64,000 bases of DNA from Hydractinia symbiolongicarpus (lineage: Eukaryota > Cnidaria > Hydrozoa > Anthoathecata > Hydractiniidae), in NCBI RefSeq assembly GCF_029227915.1, contig NC_079879.1:26292501-26356500 (forward strand). Direction: 5' to 3'. Position 1 is the stretch's first letter, and each line of letters opens with the position of its first letter. The notes under the pieces were generated by a model. It ran no database searches. It saw only the letters and a program-made list of their open reading frames with translations, and was not told where the DNA came from. A program made the translations under genes and the position numbers. This document shows positions 22,951 through 34,000 of the stretch, piece by piece.

Positions 22951-24608
22951 CTAAGTTTTCTTTGAGATATTAAAATTGAGTTTTTTATATAATAATTTTT
23001 CAGTGCAACCCGAATTAAAATCAACCAATATGCATAAAGCCAGCATGGCCACATCTAACATTAAAGAAGAAAAGATTTCCCAATAATGATCACGTGAGCA
23101 AAGAACAATAGAAGTTTTTGCCTTAAAGTATTGTCCAAATTTCTTTCATACAAGACAAAAAATATGTTCAGATCAATTGTATTTCAAGTGGCAAAAAGTA
23201 TTCCTACTACTAAGTGAACACACAGCACTATTTGTCTTTCTTTAAAAAATAAGCTTACTCAAAATAATTAACAAAATTCAATCTAGCTCAGGCTACAGAA
23301 ATATAATTATATGCTTAACTCAGATATCTTTGAATAGATGACGTACACTGTCTCTTTTTTTCAAAAATAAATATAAATGTGCCAGCTCTTTCAGAACATG
23401 CATTCAGTATGGAATTAGCTGCATTTCATGTTGGTGGAAATTATATTTAAAAAAATATTCTCTTTATATAAAAAATCAACCCTGGCCTACTTTTCCACCA
23501 CATCAGATTTTAAAAACTAACGTTTTCCTCAAAAAATTATTTTTTAATCTTTTTATAAAATTATTATTCAGCAGATAATTGAAAAAAAAAACACCAATTT
23601 AAACTTTTTAATAGGAAATTTCCACAGTTAATGTGTACTATTAATAGCATGGCTTTCCAATGAATGGCAGTAATAAGTATTATGACAATCAACAGCGCAA
23701 GTTATTGTTGCCAGAAATTGTATACTGGAAAGAATCAATTTTTATATGTAAATTATACCTATTATCATCATTTTCCTCAAAAAGTTATTTTTTGGTCCTA
23801 TAACAGCAGATCACTGAGAATTTACGGAACTAAAAATCTTGTGGTAACATTTTTAAAATTAAAAATCTTGATTTTGTAAACATTAAACGCACAAATCCTA
23901 ACAAATTATAATTTTTTTAAAAATAAATTGGAATGATCATCTGTTTTAACCCTATTCGGTCCGGGGTTTTTCGCACAAACTATGACTGGGGGGGGGATTC
24001 CGATTTAAAAATGCCACTATCTGCTTGAAATATAATTACTTTTGTTCTAGAGCGAATTTTTACATTCTGTTTGAAGTTTCTGAAAGCTAAATAAAAGTTA
24101 TTTAACATATCTTCCGGTTTTTACATGGATCGGATAAAAAATTGCCAAAAATTTCCAGAAAATCCGTTTTTTTTTTATTTTCGGGTAAAATCCGACAAAA
24201 TCGGGAAATCGAATTAGTCACGTGTTCAAATTATTCCAAATGATTCTTCTTGATAAAACAAAGTTGTGTTGCAAGTTTCAAGTTCTAAGGATAATCCTAA
24301 CAGGAGTTATTATATTTTCCCCATTATAAGGATTTCATAGAGATTTTTAGGGGTAGTTTCGAGTAATGGCCAATATCAAAGCCTCTGAAAGGTATGGGAC
24401 CTAAAAAATTAGCATGCAGGTGTCTAATAGATAAATGTTAAAACTCAGTAAGTATCATAGCCATATAACAAAGCAATCAGGAGTTATTAAAAAAAAACCG
24501 TCAGGGGGGGTTAAAATTTCAAAATATAGGTCTATACTTCAAGTTTAAGTATTTTCCAGGTTATTTGAAACCCTGGTTTGTGTAAAGGAGGAAATCTCGA
24601 GGTTACTT
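22951..24608. other. AT-rich DNA with an unclassified dispersed repeat
   Basis: From about 23,946 to 24,560 the text changes character (AACCCTATTCGGTCCGGGGT, GGGGGGGGGATTCCGATT, then ACCGTCAGGGGGGG), with two homopolymer-G patches. It reads like a dispersed repeat. Termini were not found. No gene is supported in the rest. Confidence 0.4.
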
Positions 24609-24735
24609 GTGGGGCCGTAGATTAGTGGTTATAGCTCTCGTACTCTGACCGGGGCTCGATTCCTCTTGATGGAGATTCAACATGGGTGAGTGAATCTGAA
24701 TGTTACCATAGCCCTGGTTTAATTGGTTACCAGAA
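24609..24735 (+). mobile_element. tRNA-derived SINE, 5' portion (diverged)
   Basis: GTGGGGCCGTAGATTAGTGG TTATAGCTCTCGTACTCTG carries the A-box region, and GGGGCTCGATTCCTC is a mutated B box. The conserved CAACATGGGTGAGTGAAT and GTTACCATAGCCCTGG segments follow before the copy is lost. Same family as copies at 29.9, 37.1, 49.9 and 54.0 kb. Confidence 0.8.
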
Positions 24736-25013
24736 GTTCAGAATAAAAGAAGTGAAGTTTATTCAAAAGAAATACCACAGCCCATTTATCTTTTATCATT
24801 CAGCACAGTGGGTGTTCTTTTTAACTTACTAATTACAGGCTTTTTATTAGTAGCTAGCTAAACATTGGCTTTATAGTAAAAATAAATATACAGCTACTTT
24901 ACCACCGAAAGCCTCAATACAAGCTGGAATTCAGAATTGACAGTTCTTTATGCATTTCAAGCCTTCAAAGAGTGGAAACACTTTGAACGATAGCTGGCAT
25001 CCAAATTACATAA

Positions 25014-25371
25014 GGCGGACGTCACAAATATCGGGTGTTAGAGTCATTTGAGCACCAAAAATAGAGTCGGTCGGTAGATCGGCGAATGATAACTCAAAAT
25101 TTCAAAAAATTTTATCCAACCATCCAGCCATTAACGCGCGCCATTAAATCGCCGATATTTAATGATAACTTTGGCATCTCCGGCAGTTTCCGCGTGAACA
25201 CTTTTCACATTTTAAAGCGAAGCACAACAATCGCTGCAATCGCTGTGGAGAGACAACAAGCGTATAATATTTTTTGTCATTTTAGTTTTTCCGACTCAGT
25301 ATATCAAAAATTTCGATCAAAAATTAGGGTCAGTCGGGTGACTCTAACACCAAATATTTGTGACGTCTGCC
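25014..25371. mobile_element. 358 bp MITE with TAA target duplication (PIF/Harbinger-like)
   Basis: Inverted ends GGCGGACGTCACAAATATCG and GGCAGACGTCACAAATATTT (right end reverse complemented), both continuing GGTGTTAGAGTCA, give arms of about 33 bp. TAA lies immediately outside on both sides, matching the TWA target of PIF/Harbinger elements. The 110-residue open frame across it is a by-product. Confidence 0.75.
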
Positions 25372-25390
25372 TAATCATTAATAAACAAAT

Positions 25391-25517
25391 ACTGACCGGT
25401 TTTGATAACGTACTGTGAAATACAAAGCCTGGCTCAAAAGTACAGACCAAGCTTGTGAGGTCTGTGCCCCTGACAAATGGCTTTGTATTTTACAGGGCAG
25501 AATCAAAACCGGTCAGT
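25391..25517. mobile_element. 127 bp fold-back element
   Basis: Arms of about 55 bp: ACTGACCGGTTTTGAT with GTGAAATACAAAGCC and ACAGACC on the left, and their reverse complements on the right (GGTCTGTGCCCC, GGCTTTGTATTTTAC, ATCAAAACCGGTCAGT). Almost the entire element can fold into one hairpin. It starts 19 bp after the neighbouring MITE. Confidence 0.75.
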
Positions 25518-25895
25518 AGCCATTTTATAGCTGAAATCTATTCTCATCTTTAAAACAACAATCAAATTTTGCACATGATTAGATGGAATACCAATACATG
25601 GAATCACAGTCCTGATATTTACTTGCACACGCATCTAAGTGATTATGTAATGCCCGATGCGCACGCAGAAATGGAGGTAAAAATGTAAACAAACTAATTA
25701 GAAAAGTTACCTCAATTTCTGCGCGCGCAGGAAAAATACGGCACTATAATTGAGTGTATGGCAAATTTTAATCCACAACTACTTAAATTAGAATGTACAG
25801 TTCAAATTTTAAAGGGAGAAGAAAACGTTCGAAATTACGTTAAAAACGAACCAACCAAAAAGGGTATTTGTTTCAGTTATTTTAAACCGACTTAC

Positions 25896-26145
25896 CCTTC
25901 CAAACATTCCAAGTCAGCTCTTCGTCTGAATCAAATGTCTTTTCGCATGTTACGCAGAAGCAAATTGTATGTTCAGCAGTGGCTTTTACTTCTACTTTTT
26001 GCTCATGAGCAATCAGAGCTCTTACAGCCAACGTTCCATGTGATCCAGATGTTGGAAGCCCACGCTGGGAAAGGAAAAATTGAAGTTCAGCCATAGAAAG
26101 TTCTAAAAAATTCTGCAAACATTTAATATCTTCAACCGAAGCCAT
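25896..26145 (-). CDS. First exon of a SAP-domain protein (possibly transposon-derived)
   Basis: Minus-strand ATG at 26,145 opens 83 codons ending in a strong donor (AAGG followed by GTAAGT). The start MASVEDIKCLQNFLELSMAE, then LQFFLSQRGLPTSGSHGTLA and VRALIAHE, has the helix-turn-helix pattern of a SAP DNA-binding motif (xLxxLxLxELxxxLxxRGLxxSGxK..L..R). It is followed by ICFCVTCEKTFDSDEEL, the first cysteine pair of a zinc-finger-like segment. SAP plus zinc-finger N-termini occur on cnidarian transposon-related proteins. No continuing exon was found downstream, where two fold-back elements have inserted, so the gene may be broken. Confidence 0.5.
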
Positions 26146-26548
26146 CAAGCTCACTTGATTTAACTTTTTAGCTTTTTTAATTAATTTTTTTGTGTAAAAT
26201 ATATAAGAATTGATTAAAAATTAACTTGTATAAACAGGAAAACCACGCCACCACATAAACTTCGCATCCCTGCTAGCAGCGGTGTTGTATTTTGTCATAG
26301 TGATTACCCAGAATGCTTTGCGCAACCGTGAAAGATCTATTACGTCTACCATTAATGATCGATTAGGCCCCTGGGGGCTTATTTGTCAAAATGGGTTTTG
26401 GGGGACAGGGCTTATTCGGGAGGGGCGTGGCGGGGGGTTAAATGGGAGGGGACTTATAAAATTATACAAAAGTCTTAGTGTGCTAAAAATAAAAACAACA
26501 ATTTTAATAAACACAACATATATTTCTAAAGTATAATAAAAACAAACA

Positions 26549-26710
26549 CTAATCGATCTCAATATCACTATTGCCTTCTTCGTCCTTGTCTACGATCGTC
26601 TCTAAGGGAGCCGCATCAATCATTTCCTCGGCATCTGGGATAAATGGGTTGTCTTCCGTCTCGTTTACCAGTTGTATTTGTTCATTGAGCATTGAGGGTA
26701 TTTCGAACTC
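26549..26710 (-). pseudogene. Acidic C-terminal coding fragment, unknown protein
   Basis: Minus-strand frame ending TAG at 26,549-26,551 with the composition of a real C-terminus: FEIPSMLNEQIQLVNETED, NPFIPDAEEMIDAAPLETIV, DKDEEGNSDIEID. Upstream it abuts, within a few bases, a copy of the minisatellite-bearing repeat (from about 26,708), so the rest of the protein is missing. Such acidic tails are common on pogo/CENP-B-type transposases and on host proteins, so I give no identity. Confidence 0.4.
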
Positions 26711-26890
26711 GTTGGGTGAGCGCAGAAGAACACAAGATGTGAAATTGAAAAGGAATATTTAGGCGGGTCTCCTAAATTTGCTTCTTTGTATGTGATATTA
26801 TGATGAACACTGGCAAATCAACGTTTATGCCTTGTTTATCTGCCAACTACACTTGATTTACTGAGAAAAAGCTCTTTGTAGGATGTAAAC
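26708..26890 (-). repeat. Partial copy of the minisatellite-bearing repeat, without minisatellite
   Basis: CGTTGGGTGAGCGCAGAAGA, AAGATGTGAAATTGAAAAGG and GCCAACTACACTTGATTTAC parallel the copy at 27.3-27.5 kb in the same orientation, with about 20 percent differences. It stops before the minisatellite. Confidence 0.6.
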
Positions 26891-27224
26891 ATATCCAAAT
26901 TAGTTTTGCTTCACCCAGTGAACGGCTATCATGAATCGCGTTTGAACATATAAACTACATTGAAAAGGCTTCATTTATTTTTTCCATGAAGACTTTTGTA
27001 GTGTTTTCGCAAATACTAAACATGGTAGAGCAATTTTAAAGTAACAATTTCTGCACTTGAAAATTATGAAGTATGGATGACATTACACACTGGTTGTTCA
27101 CGTTCCAGCTCAAAGATAGAAATTTCGACTATTCTTTCATAAAACCGCAACTAGACATTCAACAATCAAGAGCAAAATTAATATCCCCAAAGTAACTTGT
27201 GAGGAATTGACGATTGATGTATGA

Positions 27225-27660
27225 ATACAAAGCATAATAGTGAACACTCATGGTATTTAGGACATACATTGCTTGTAATGTATTCTCTAAGGCTCACACA
27301 AACGGATCATGTCTCGTTGGGTAAGCGCAGTAAAACACAGGATGTGAAATTGAAAATGAATATTTAGGCGTGTCTGCTAAATTTGTTTCTTTGTCTCTGA
27401 TATTATGATGACCACCGGCGTATCGGCCATCATCCCTTGCTTATCTACCAACTACAAGTGATGTACTGATAAGAATCTCTTTGTGCGAAGATGTCACGAT
27501 AATTTTTCGTTTGTATATAGTGCGAGACCATTATGAACGCCTCTTTACTACAGAGAAATACGCTCTACTACAGGCTACTACACTCTACTACAGAAAAATA
27601 CGCTTTACTACAGAGAAATACATTCTACTACGCTCTACTACACGCTACTAATTTCCTATT
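27225..27660 (-). mobile_element. Minisatellite-bearing interspersed repeat, short copy
   Basis: Inverted relative to 10.6-11.6 kb: TCATGTCTCGTTGGGTAAGC, GATATTATGATGACCACCGG and TATATAGTGCGAGACCATTA all have counterparts there. They are followed by only about 110 bp of CTACTACA/AGAAATACGC minisatellite (27,540-27,652), against about 545 bp in the long copy. Confidence 0.65.
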
Positions 27661-29924
27661 TCTCTATTTTTATTGTTTAAGTTTTATTCCATGAGTTACT
27701 AAAACTAAGGTTCACAAATATAATTTTTTAAAAAAAATTCTTGATGATTTGAATTCTGATCGATTTCCATTTTCTCCTTAGAGAAAGCCTTTGTCTTTAT
27801 ACCACCTGTTAATGTTGCTGATAATATCTTACATTCTTATATTACTTTCTTAATGACTAGTACTGTAAATAGTTTTTAAAAAAAATAAAAAACAAGAATT
27901 TCCAAGAAAGACATATTTTCTTCAACCATTGTCTCATTATGATGTCATTACTTCCTGTGATGACATATCAACTTAAATATTTTGTCACTAATTAAGTCAC
28001 AACATATTGATGCTTCTTTGTGCCAAGTTTTGTCACTTAAAACCAAACTGAACAAAAGTTACAGCCCGCAGGCACTTTATGCCCCCCCCATACTTACAAG
28101 GGTCAAAAAAGCCCATACAAATAGTCGTTACCATAGTGATCAATTATTATGCAGAAGTATAAAATTTCTGTAAGAAACTTAAAAGCTCTTTCACAGTGTT
28201 AAATTTTTAAGAGAGTATCACTTACATTTTAAATCTCTTTTACAAAACTATAAACGATGTGGGATGGAAAGCACGCTTAGCGTGGAGAGGAATGTTTGAT
28301 CTAAAAAAGCTTTTTTCTTCTTCTTGAGAGAATGAGTAGAACGCAAGTTATGATGAGTATTCTGACAATTGGAGGTTAAAAATTGTGGAAAAAATTTTAA
28401 TACTAAATAACTCCAAAAGTAAAAAACAATAAGAAAAAATTAAAAAAGCATTTTTAGATCAATGTCTTGTGATCACAAAAAAGCAAACAGCAAACTTCAG
28501 AAATTAGTAGTTTTGTAAAAGAGATTGCATTTGTAGGAGAGGGGTAATTTTTTTGTGTCTATTAAACCTTCAAATTTTATTTTTTCTTAATAAATAAATA
28601 TAGGTAATCATATAGGCTTTCTAAAAATATATACATTAATATATCAAAATAAAGTTTTGGTGAATTAAAAGCATTTTAAAATATCACATCTTTTTTGTAT
28701 ATTCATGCCTTAACCTTAAACTTACAGTTTATAAGTAATATGAATTGATAGAGTATAGAGATTATCATAAATCTGTGTATATATATAAAAAAGTAAACTC
28801 TTTTTAAAGTCTGGATTTCAGCTGCGAACGTGCTTAATTTTTGGCAAAATCTCAGTCTCAATGTTCGTAAAAGCCAGGTCCTAATATATTTTGGTTTCTT
28901 TCATGAAATCTTGAAAATTAATCTTGCAGAATTGTTCAAATTGTTTATTTACAGAAAATAATCTCCATGGCATTCTTTTTTGTTTTTGACCCCACAAAAA
29001 AAACTCACATTGTTTTCATTTGTTAAAGTTCGATATGACAAGCATACCGTGGACAAAATTTTAGAGAAATTTTTTTTTTACTCAGTACGTCAGTAACCAT
29101 AGAGTTATTTTTTTTCAAGCAACAATTTTTAAATTGTTTCGTGAAGTGATCCTCTTAAGGAAAAATGTTTTTGACTGAGTGAAATCACTGGACGATTTCA
29201 TTTGCCTGAAAAATACCAAGATGGTAACTCTCTAAATACAAAATTTAAGAATTAGGATATCATCCCTTTTGTCAACCTTATATTTTGGAATTTTTAACAA
29301 TTTTTTTTACCAAATATAATCTATGATAGAGGCCTAAAATGTGACACAAATAAGCAAGAACATTCCAAGGAAAGTTTAAAGTCCAACATTCCCCACCAAA
29401 TTAAATTAGTATACTAATTCTGAAATCACAAATGTGTAAAATGTGAGTTATGTAATCCTGGCTAATGTTTTTTTCACAGATGTTGTTTAAAAAAAAGGTA
29501 CACTGGAGACACAGGATATATACCAGCAACATCACCAATTTTTGTAAACAGCTTCAAATTTTACGTTTGTTTGGAACAAGTCAACAAGCCAACTAGCTAG
29601 CTACCCATATCATTATATTCAAATCTAGCTAACACCTAGCTCATTTAACACCAAGAATAATACACAAAAGCATTAGAATGGCCCAGTGATGCATACTATT
29701 ATCCCATATTATCACCAAATGGTTATAACAATCTGTATGACAAATTAACTTGGCAAATATGGCAAGTAAACAAACCATGTTTGCACTACTTCGCTGCAAA
29801 CTTAAAATTCGCTTATAAGTAATCTCGTTTTCATGTTATTCGGTATTATATAATATATTATATAAGTAAACCAGTCGTGATTTGTTTTAGGCATGGTGTT
29901 TCAATGCAATAATATATTTGGCCT
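27661..29924. other. Very AT-rich DNA without recognisable gene
   Basis: No open frame with protein-like composition. A CTAGCTAGCTACC run occurs near 29,592. Confidence 0.4.
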
Positions 29925-30104
29925 CATTTTGAGCTACGCAGACCCACACAGTGTGCCATCTTCCCAATTTCCCTCACATGGCTTGGGTTAACCCAGGGCT
30001 ATGGTAACATTCACTCACCCATGTTGAATCGCCGTCAAGAGGAATCGAACCCCGGTCTCTCGCACAGAGTACGAGAGCTATAACCACTAATCTATGGCGC
30101 CACA
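29925..30104 (-). mobile_element. tRNA-derived SINE, internally deleted
   Basis: Minus-strand copy with intact A-box region (TAGATTAGTGGTTATAGCTC) and B box (GGTTCGATTCC). The copy includes the GTTAACCCAAGCCATGTGAG block, then jumps from CACACTGTGTGGG to TCTGCGTAGCTCAAAATGAG, missing about 45 bp found in the 37.1 kb copy. Confidence 0.85.
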
Positions 30105-30445
30105 AAAATAAATCTTACAAATATATATACTTATGGGGACCCTTTTTCAAAAATTTACCAAATACTTACTTAAATTAATGAATTTCTTCAAGAAAAAGAA
30201 GAAAAGGGGAAATCTATGAATTTCAATAATATATACCTTAACCGTATTTATGCAGAGGCAGGTAAAATCAACCCACTCACAACTTAAAAAGATGCTGATT
30301 TCAAAAGGTCACCTAAATTTTCCTTAAATGTCCTGATTTTTCTTCTCAAATCATCTGAAAAAAATTTTAACATTTGGTTATTTTTTTATAGTTTTTATAT
30401 TGTTTATTTTGAATCACCACTATCAAAGCTCCTCAATTTTGTTAA

Positions 30446-31075
30446 AGGGGAACTCCAGTGAAAATCACTTTTTTCTTTTTCCTTTTATACGTACTCGAAA
30501 AAGCATAAGAAATAAAAAACAGCTTACTTAACTTGTTTCCTTATTTAAAATTGTTGTACTAGCCTTCGCATATTTATTTTTTTTCTCATAAAAAAACAGA
30601 CATGCGCGATTTCATTAAGACTGGACCTGATTATAAATAATGACGACACATTGTGCAGAAAGTTGGAGAGTATATATATATTAAATATAAACTTATAGTT
30701 TACATTTAAATTGTTTGTTTTTGTATGTATTTAACCAATCGATCGGAGAAATGTAAAAAAGTTAGTTTTCATAGAATCCCGTCTTTAAAAAAGAAAGAAT
30801 TCAAACAAAAAATGACTTAAAAAAATGTCGTGCAATCAAAGTTTTTATATAAAAAGTAAGAAAGATTTTTTACTGAATTTTTGACGAAAAGAATGTAAAA
30901 AAAGCGATAAAATATATTATATATGGCTGTAGCTTTGTAAAGGTTATGTAATGTTCGTCATTATAACAAGACATCTTATCAACGAACAATGCAAACAGTA
31001 AGTAAACAAAACTTTTAGAAGGCGAGCTACCAATCTTACAGACTTTCTGCACGATGTGGCATAAGCTTATTTATT
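30446..31075 (+). mobile_element. Truncated Kolobok-like copy with an inverted fragment
   Basis: TTAA at 30,442-30,445 is followed by AGGGGAACTCCAGTGAAAAT, and the sequence tracks the 21.47 kb element through its THAP remnant (GATCGGAGAAATGTAAAAAA, then TTTTCATAGAATCCCGTCTT) and the GACGAAAAGAATGT segment to about 30,950. At 31,020-31,075 the element's own 5' part reappears inverted (ACTTTCTGCACGATGTGGCA). The normal right terminus is absent. Confidence 0.65.
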
Positions 31076-34000
31076 AGGACTTATTGAAATTAAAAATGTT
31101 TTGTATAATTAGTTCTTGCAAAAATAATTCTATAAAATATCCTGTAATGGTTCTGCTGTTTTACGTAACAGAATGTCTAAGGGAAGCTTTTATGATATCT
31201 GAAGCTGTCTACATATATATCCTTCTCTTAATTCTTTGTTTTTTTCATGGTTCAAAACACCACAAAAATAAAAAATCTTTTCATAAATTTGATTTGAAAC
31301 CTTACAATTTTCATAAGTTTTCAGAGTTTTTTTTAATAGAGTTTACCTAGCTAGGTACTAGCTAGCTAAACTATATTAAAGTATTATGTAACCTGCTAAA
31401 AAAAGGAACATATTTTTTAAAAATTGAAAGACGCTTATTACAGTTACCAAGATAATTTTTCTTGCATATTTTCTGGAACATAAATTAGAGTTCCGCTTTT
31501 GTTAGTCGCATAAATTAACGTGTTCGCATAATCTGGCGATATATTGGCGAAAAATCACTAAATCATACCAAGGTATTTTTCGTTGTCTTCTCTCATATCA
31601 AAGACAAAAAAACCTGGGGACAAGGGTCCATATGTTTAATACTCCACAATAACTCTTTTGAATATAAATGAACTTTAGAATTAGGTTTTTACATGTTATG
31701 AAAAAATTTCTCTTCTCAGCTAAAAAGTTTTTGGATATAGATTGCTCTACAACTAATAAAATAGCTTTGTTTTAATTTTTTTTGGAGTATCCCAAGAGAT
31801 CATGTTTCCATTACCGATGTTTACTGTTGCACAGTGTCAAGTTAATTTTAAAGATAATAAAAACAACTTTAAGAACCATTAATATTTTTAGAGAAGGCAG
31901 CTATACACCTACTAAACATTTCCAAAGTTTAATGTTCAACATAAAAATAACTTTTCATAATTTTTTAATTTACCAGGGAAAACTATATATTTAAAACAAG
32001 GAAGATAAGTCAATTTAACAGCTCTTATTTAAATAAAAAACAAAATGACAAACAGAAATTTTATGCCAATGAACAGGAATCGAAATAACTACCAGTCATC
32101 GGTCATGACCAACCAAAACTTGAGTTATGACTGACCATCTTTTCTCATTCTTACCCTGGTGATCAGTCAGTAATTGTTATTCTTTCTAAGTTATAATTTT
32201 CAAGTTTCTGGGAATAAAATGAAGTGAAGCACACCCAACAAATACTTTCTTTGGAGTGCGAGTTTGTTCCATACTCGATCAATCTCCACCATTTTTCGAA
32301 ATTTACTGTTAATATTTTTTTTCAATCACGCAAATTATTACTTTTAGGATATAACTTTTATTTGTATTAGTTTATTAGTTTGTTTATCCTGTTCGCAGGG
32401 CACAATTTTTTTTCCTCACCATGTGTTATTAATCACACCAGTGAACTGAATTGTATGGATAACATGTTAAGCTCCCTTATACTGTCGATTACACACCTGC
32501 CTTTCAAATTTCTTATTTTGATCCCTGATTAATCCAAGGTTTTTTAGTAAAATAAACCATTCATTTCAGCAAGAAGATCCAAGTTCTAACAGCCATTACA
32601 ACTGGCTAAGCAAGTAAAAAAATAAATTAAAAATTAAAAAAAATCACTTCTACCTCGTACAGGTTGCTTTTATAAAACCCAGATGAAATAGAATCAATAA
32701 ATAAACTATTTTCAATTTAGTTCATTTTAGCTTTTCAAGTTGGACTTATGGATCATCATGTCTCTCAATATAAGGAATTGACACGAATTGAGTCTTTCCT
32801 GTATCGAAATTAAACTGATCTTGGAAGATTTTTTTTTTTTTTAATTTGCTTACTTAAGACAATTTTTGTTAATTTAGCTTGAATTTAAACAATATTGCGA
32901 GACGAAACCAGACGATATCGGAAAGATAAAGTACAACAAGAAGAAATGATTGTTCTGAGCCTACTAATTTAATTTTCCAAAAGAATAAATATTTTGAATA
33001 GTGTTTTTAGTTTCCTCCTAAATTGTGCGGATGTAAAACAAAAACAATAATTTTCGTTATCATATCTGTTACATAAAACGCTCAAATTAATGACTTTTAC
33101 TAACAATTAAAAACTCCTTTTAACAAACAGGTTGTTAAAAATTACTTATCTATACTCTATCAACCTAGGTGGGATATGATGCTCAAATAAGTATTGCCAG
33201 CCTTGTTCTTAGGGGTTCTTAGAAAACTAACAATCCGCGGGGGCAAGGTCACTTAAGTTACTCAGATATGGATTTAGCTGATGAAACTTTTGAACTTAAG
33301 GTGGCAGTCAGAATTTCTTTTGTACATAATTAGTTACATAAAATTGTTTTCACACTATATATATTTATATATTTCTGTTATAACACACTTGTCACGATTT
33401 TATAGCTATATTACTATTATCTTTCACCAAAATACCTTAACAATTCCTCTTTAAATTAAAACTTATAATAATTAATTTAATCTAAGGCCAGGATACACCT
33501 GTATAATATCATTAAATATATTTTACAATAAATTTATAATTTTTCTACAATATACTTATAATTTCTTGTATTGTGATACTTTCATACTATCGTTGCCACA
33601 ACAACGCTAGCAGATAATAGATATATCATCACACAAACAAAAAGGCATTCAAAACCATATTACCAACAATATTATTAAAATCAAATTGGTTTGATTTTAT
33701 TTAAATATTATAGCTATGCTGCAAATTATGAGGTTATGACACACATACCAGGTGTTGACATTATACATATTAAAACTACATATTAAAGCTATATTATAAG
33801 AAATTATATATTTCAGTGATATCATACAAGTGTATCAGGCCCTTTAGTCTGCGTGCTTGCAAATTATACAGAAAGGAATGAGTAATTATTAAAAAGAAAC
33901 GTTAATAACAAAAACAGTGCATTATGTAGGAATTTAGGCGATCTTCATTATGCTACACTGCACAAGCTTTAACTTTTGATAGTATTTTTGTTTTACTTTA

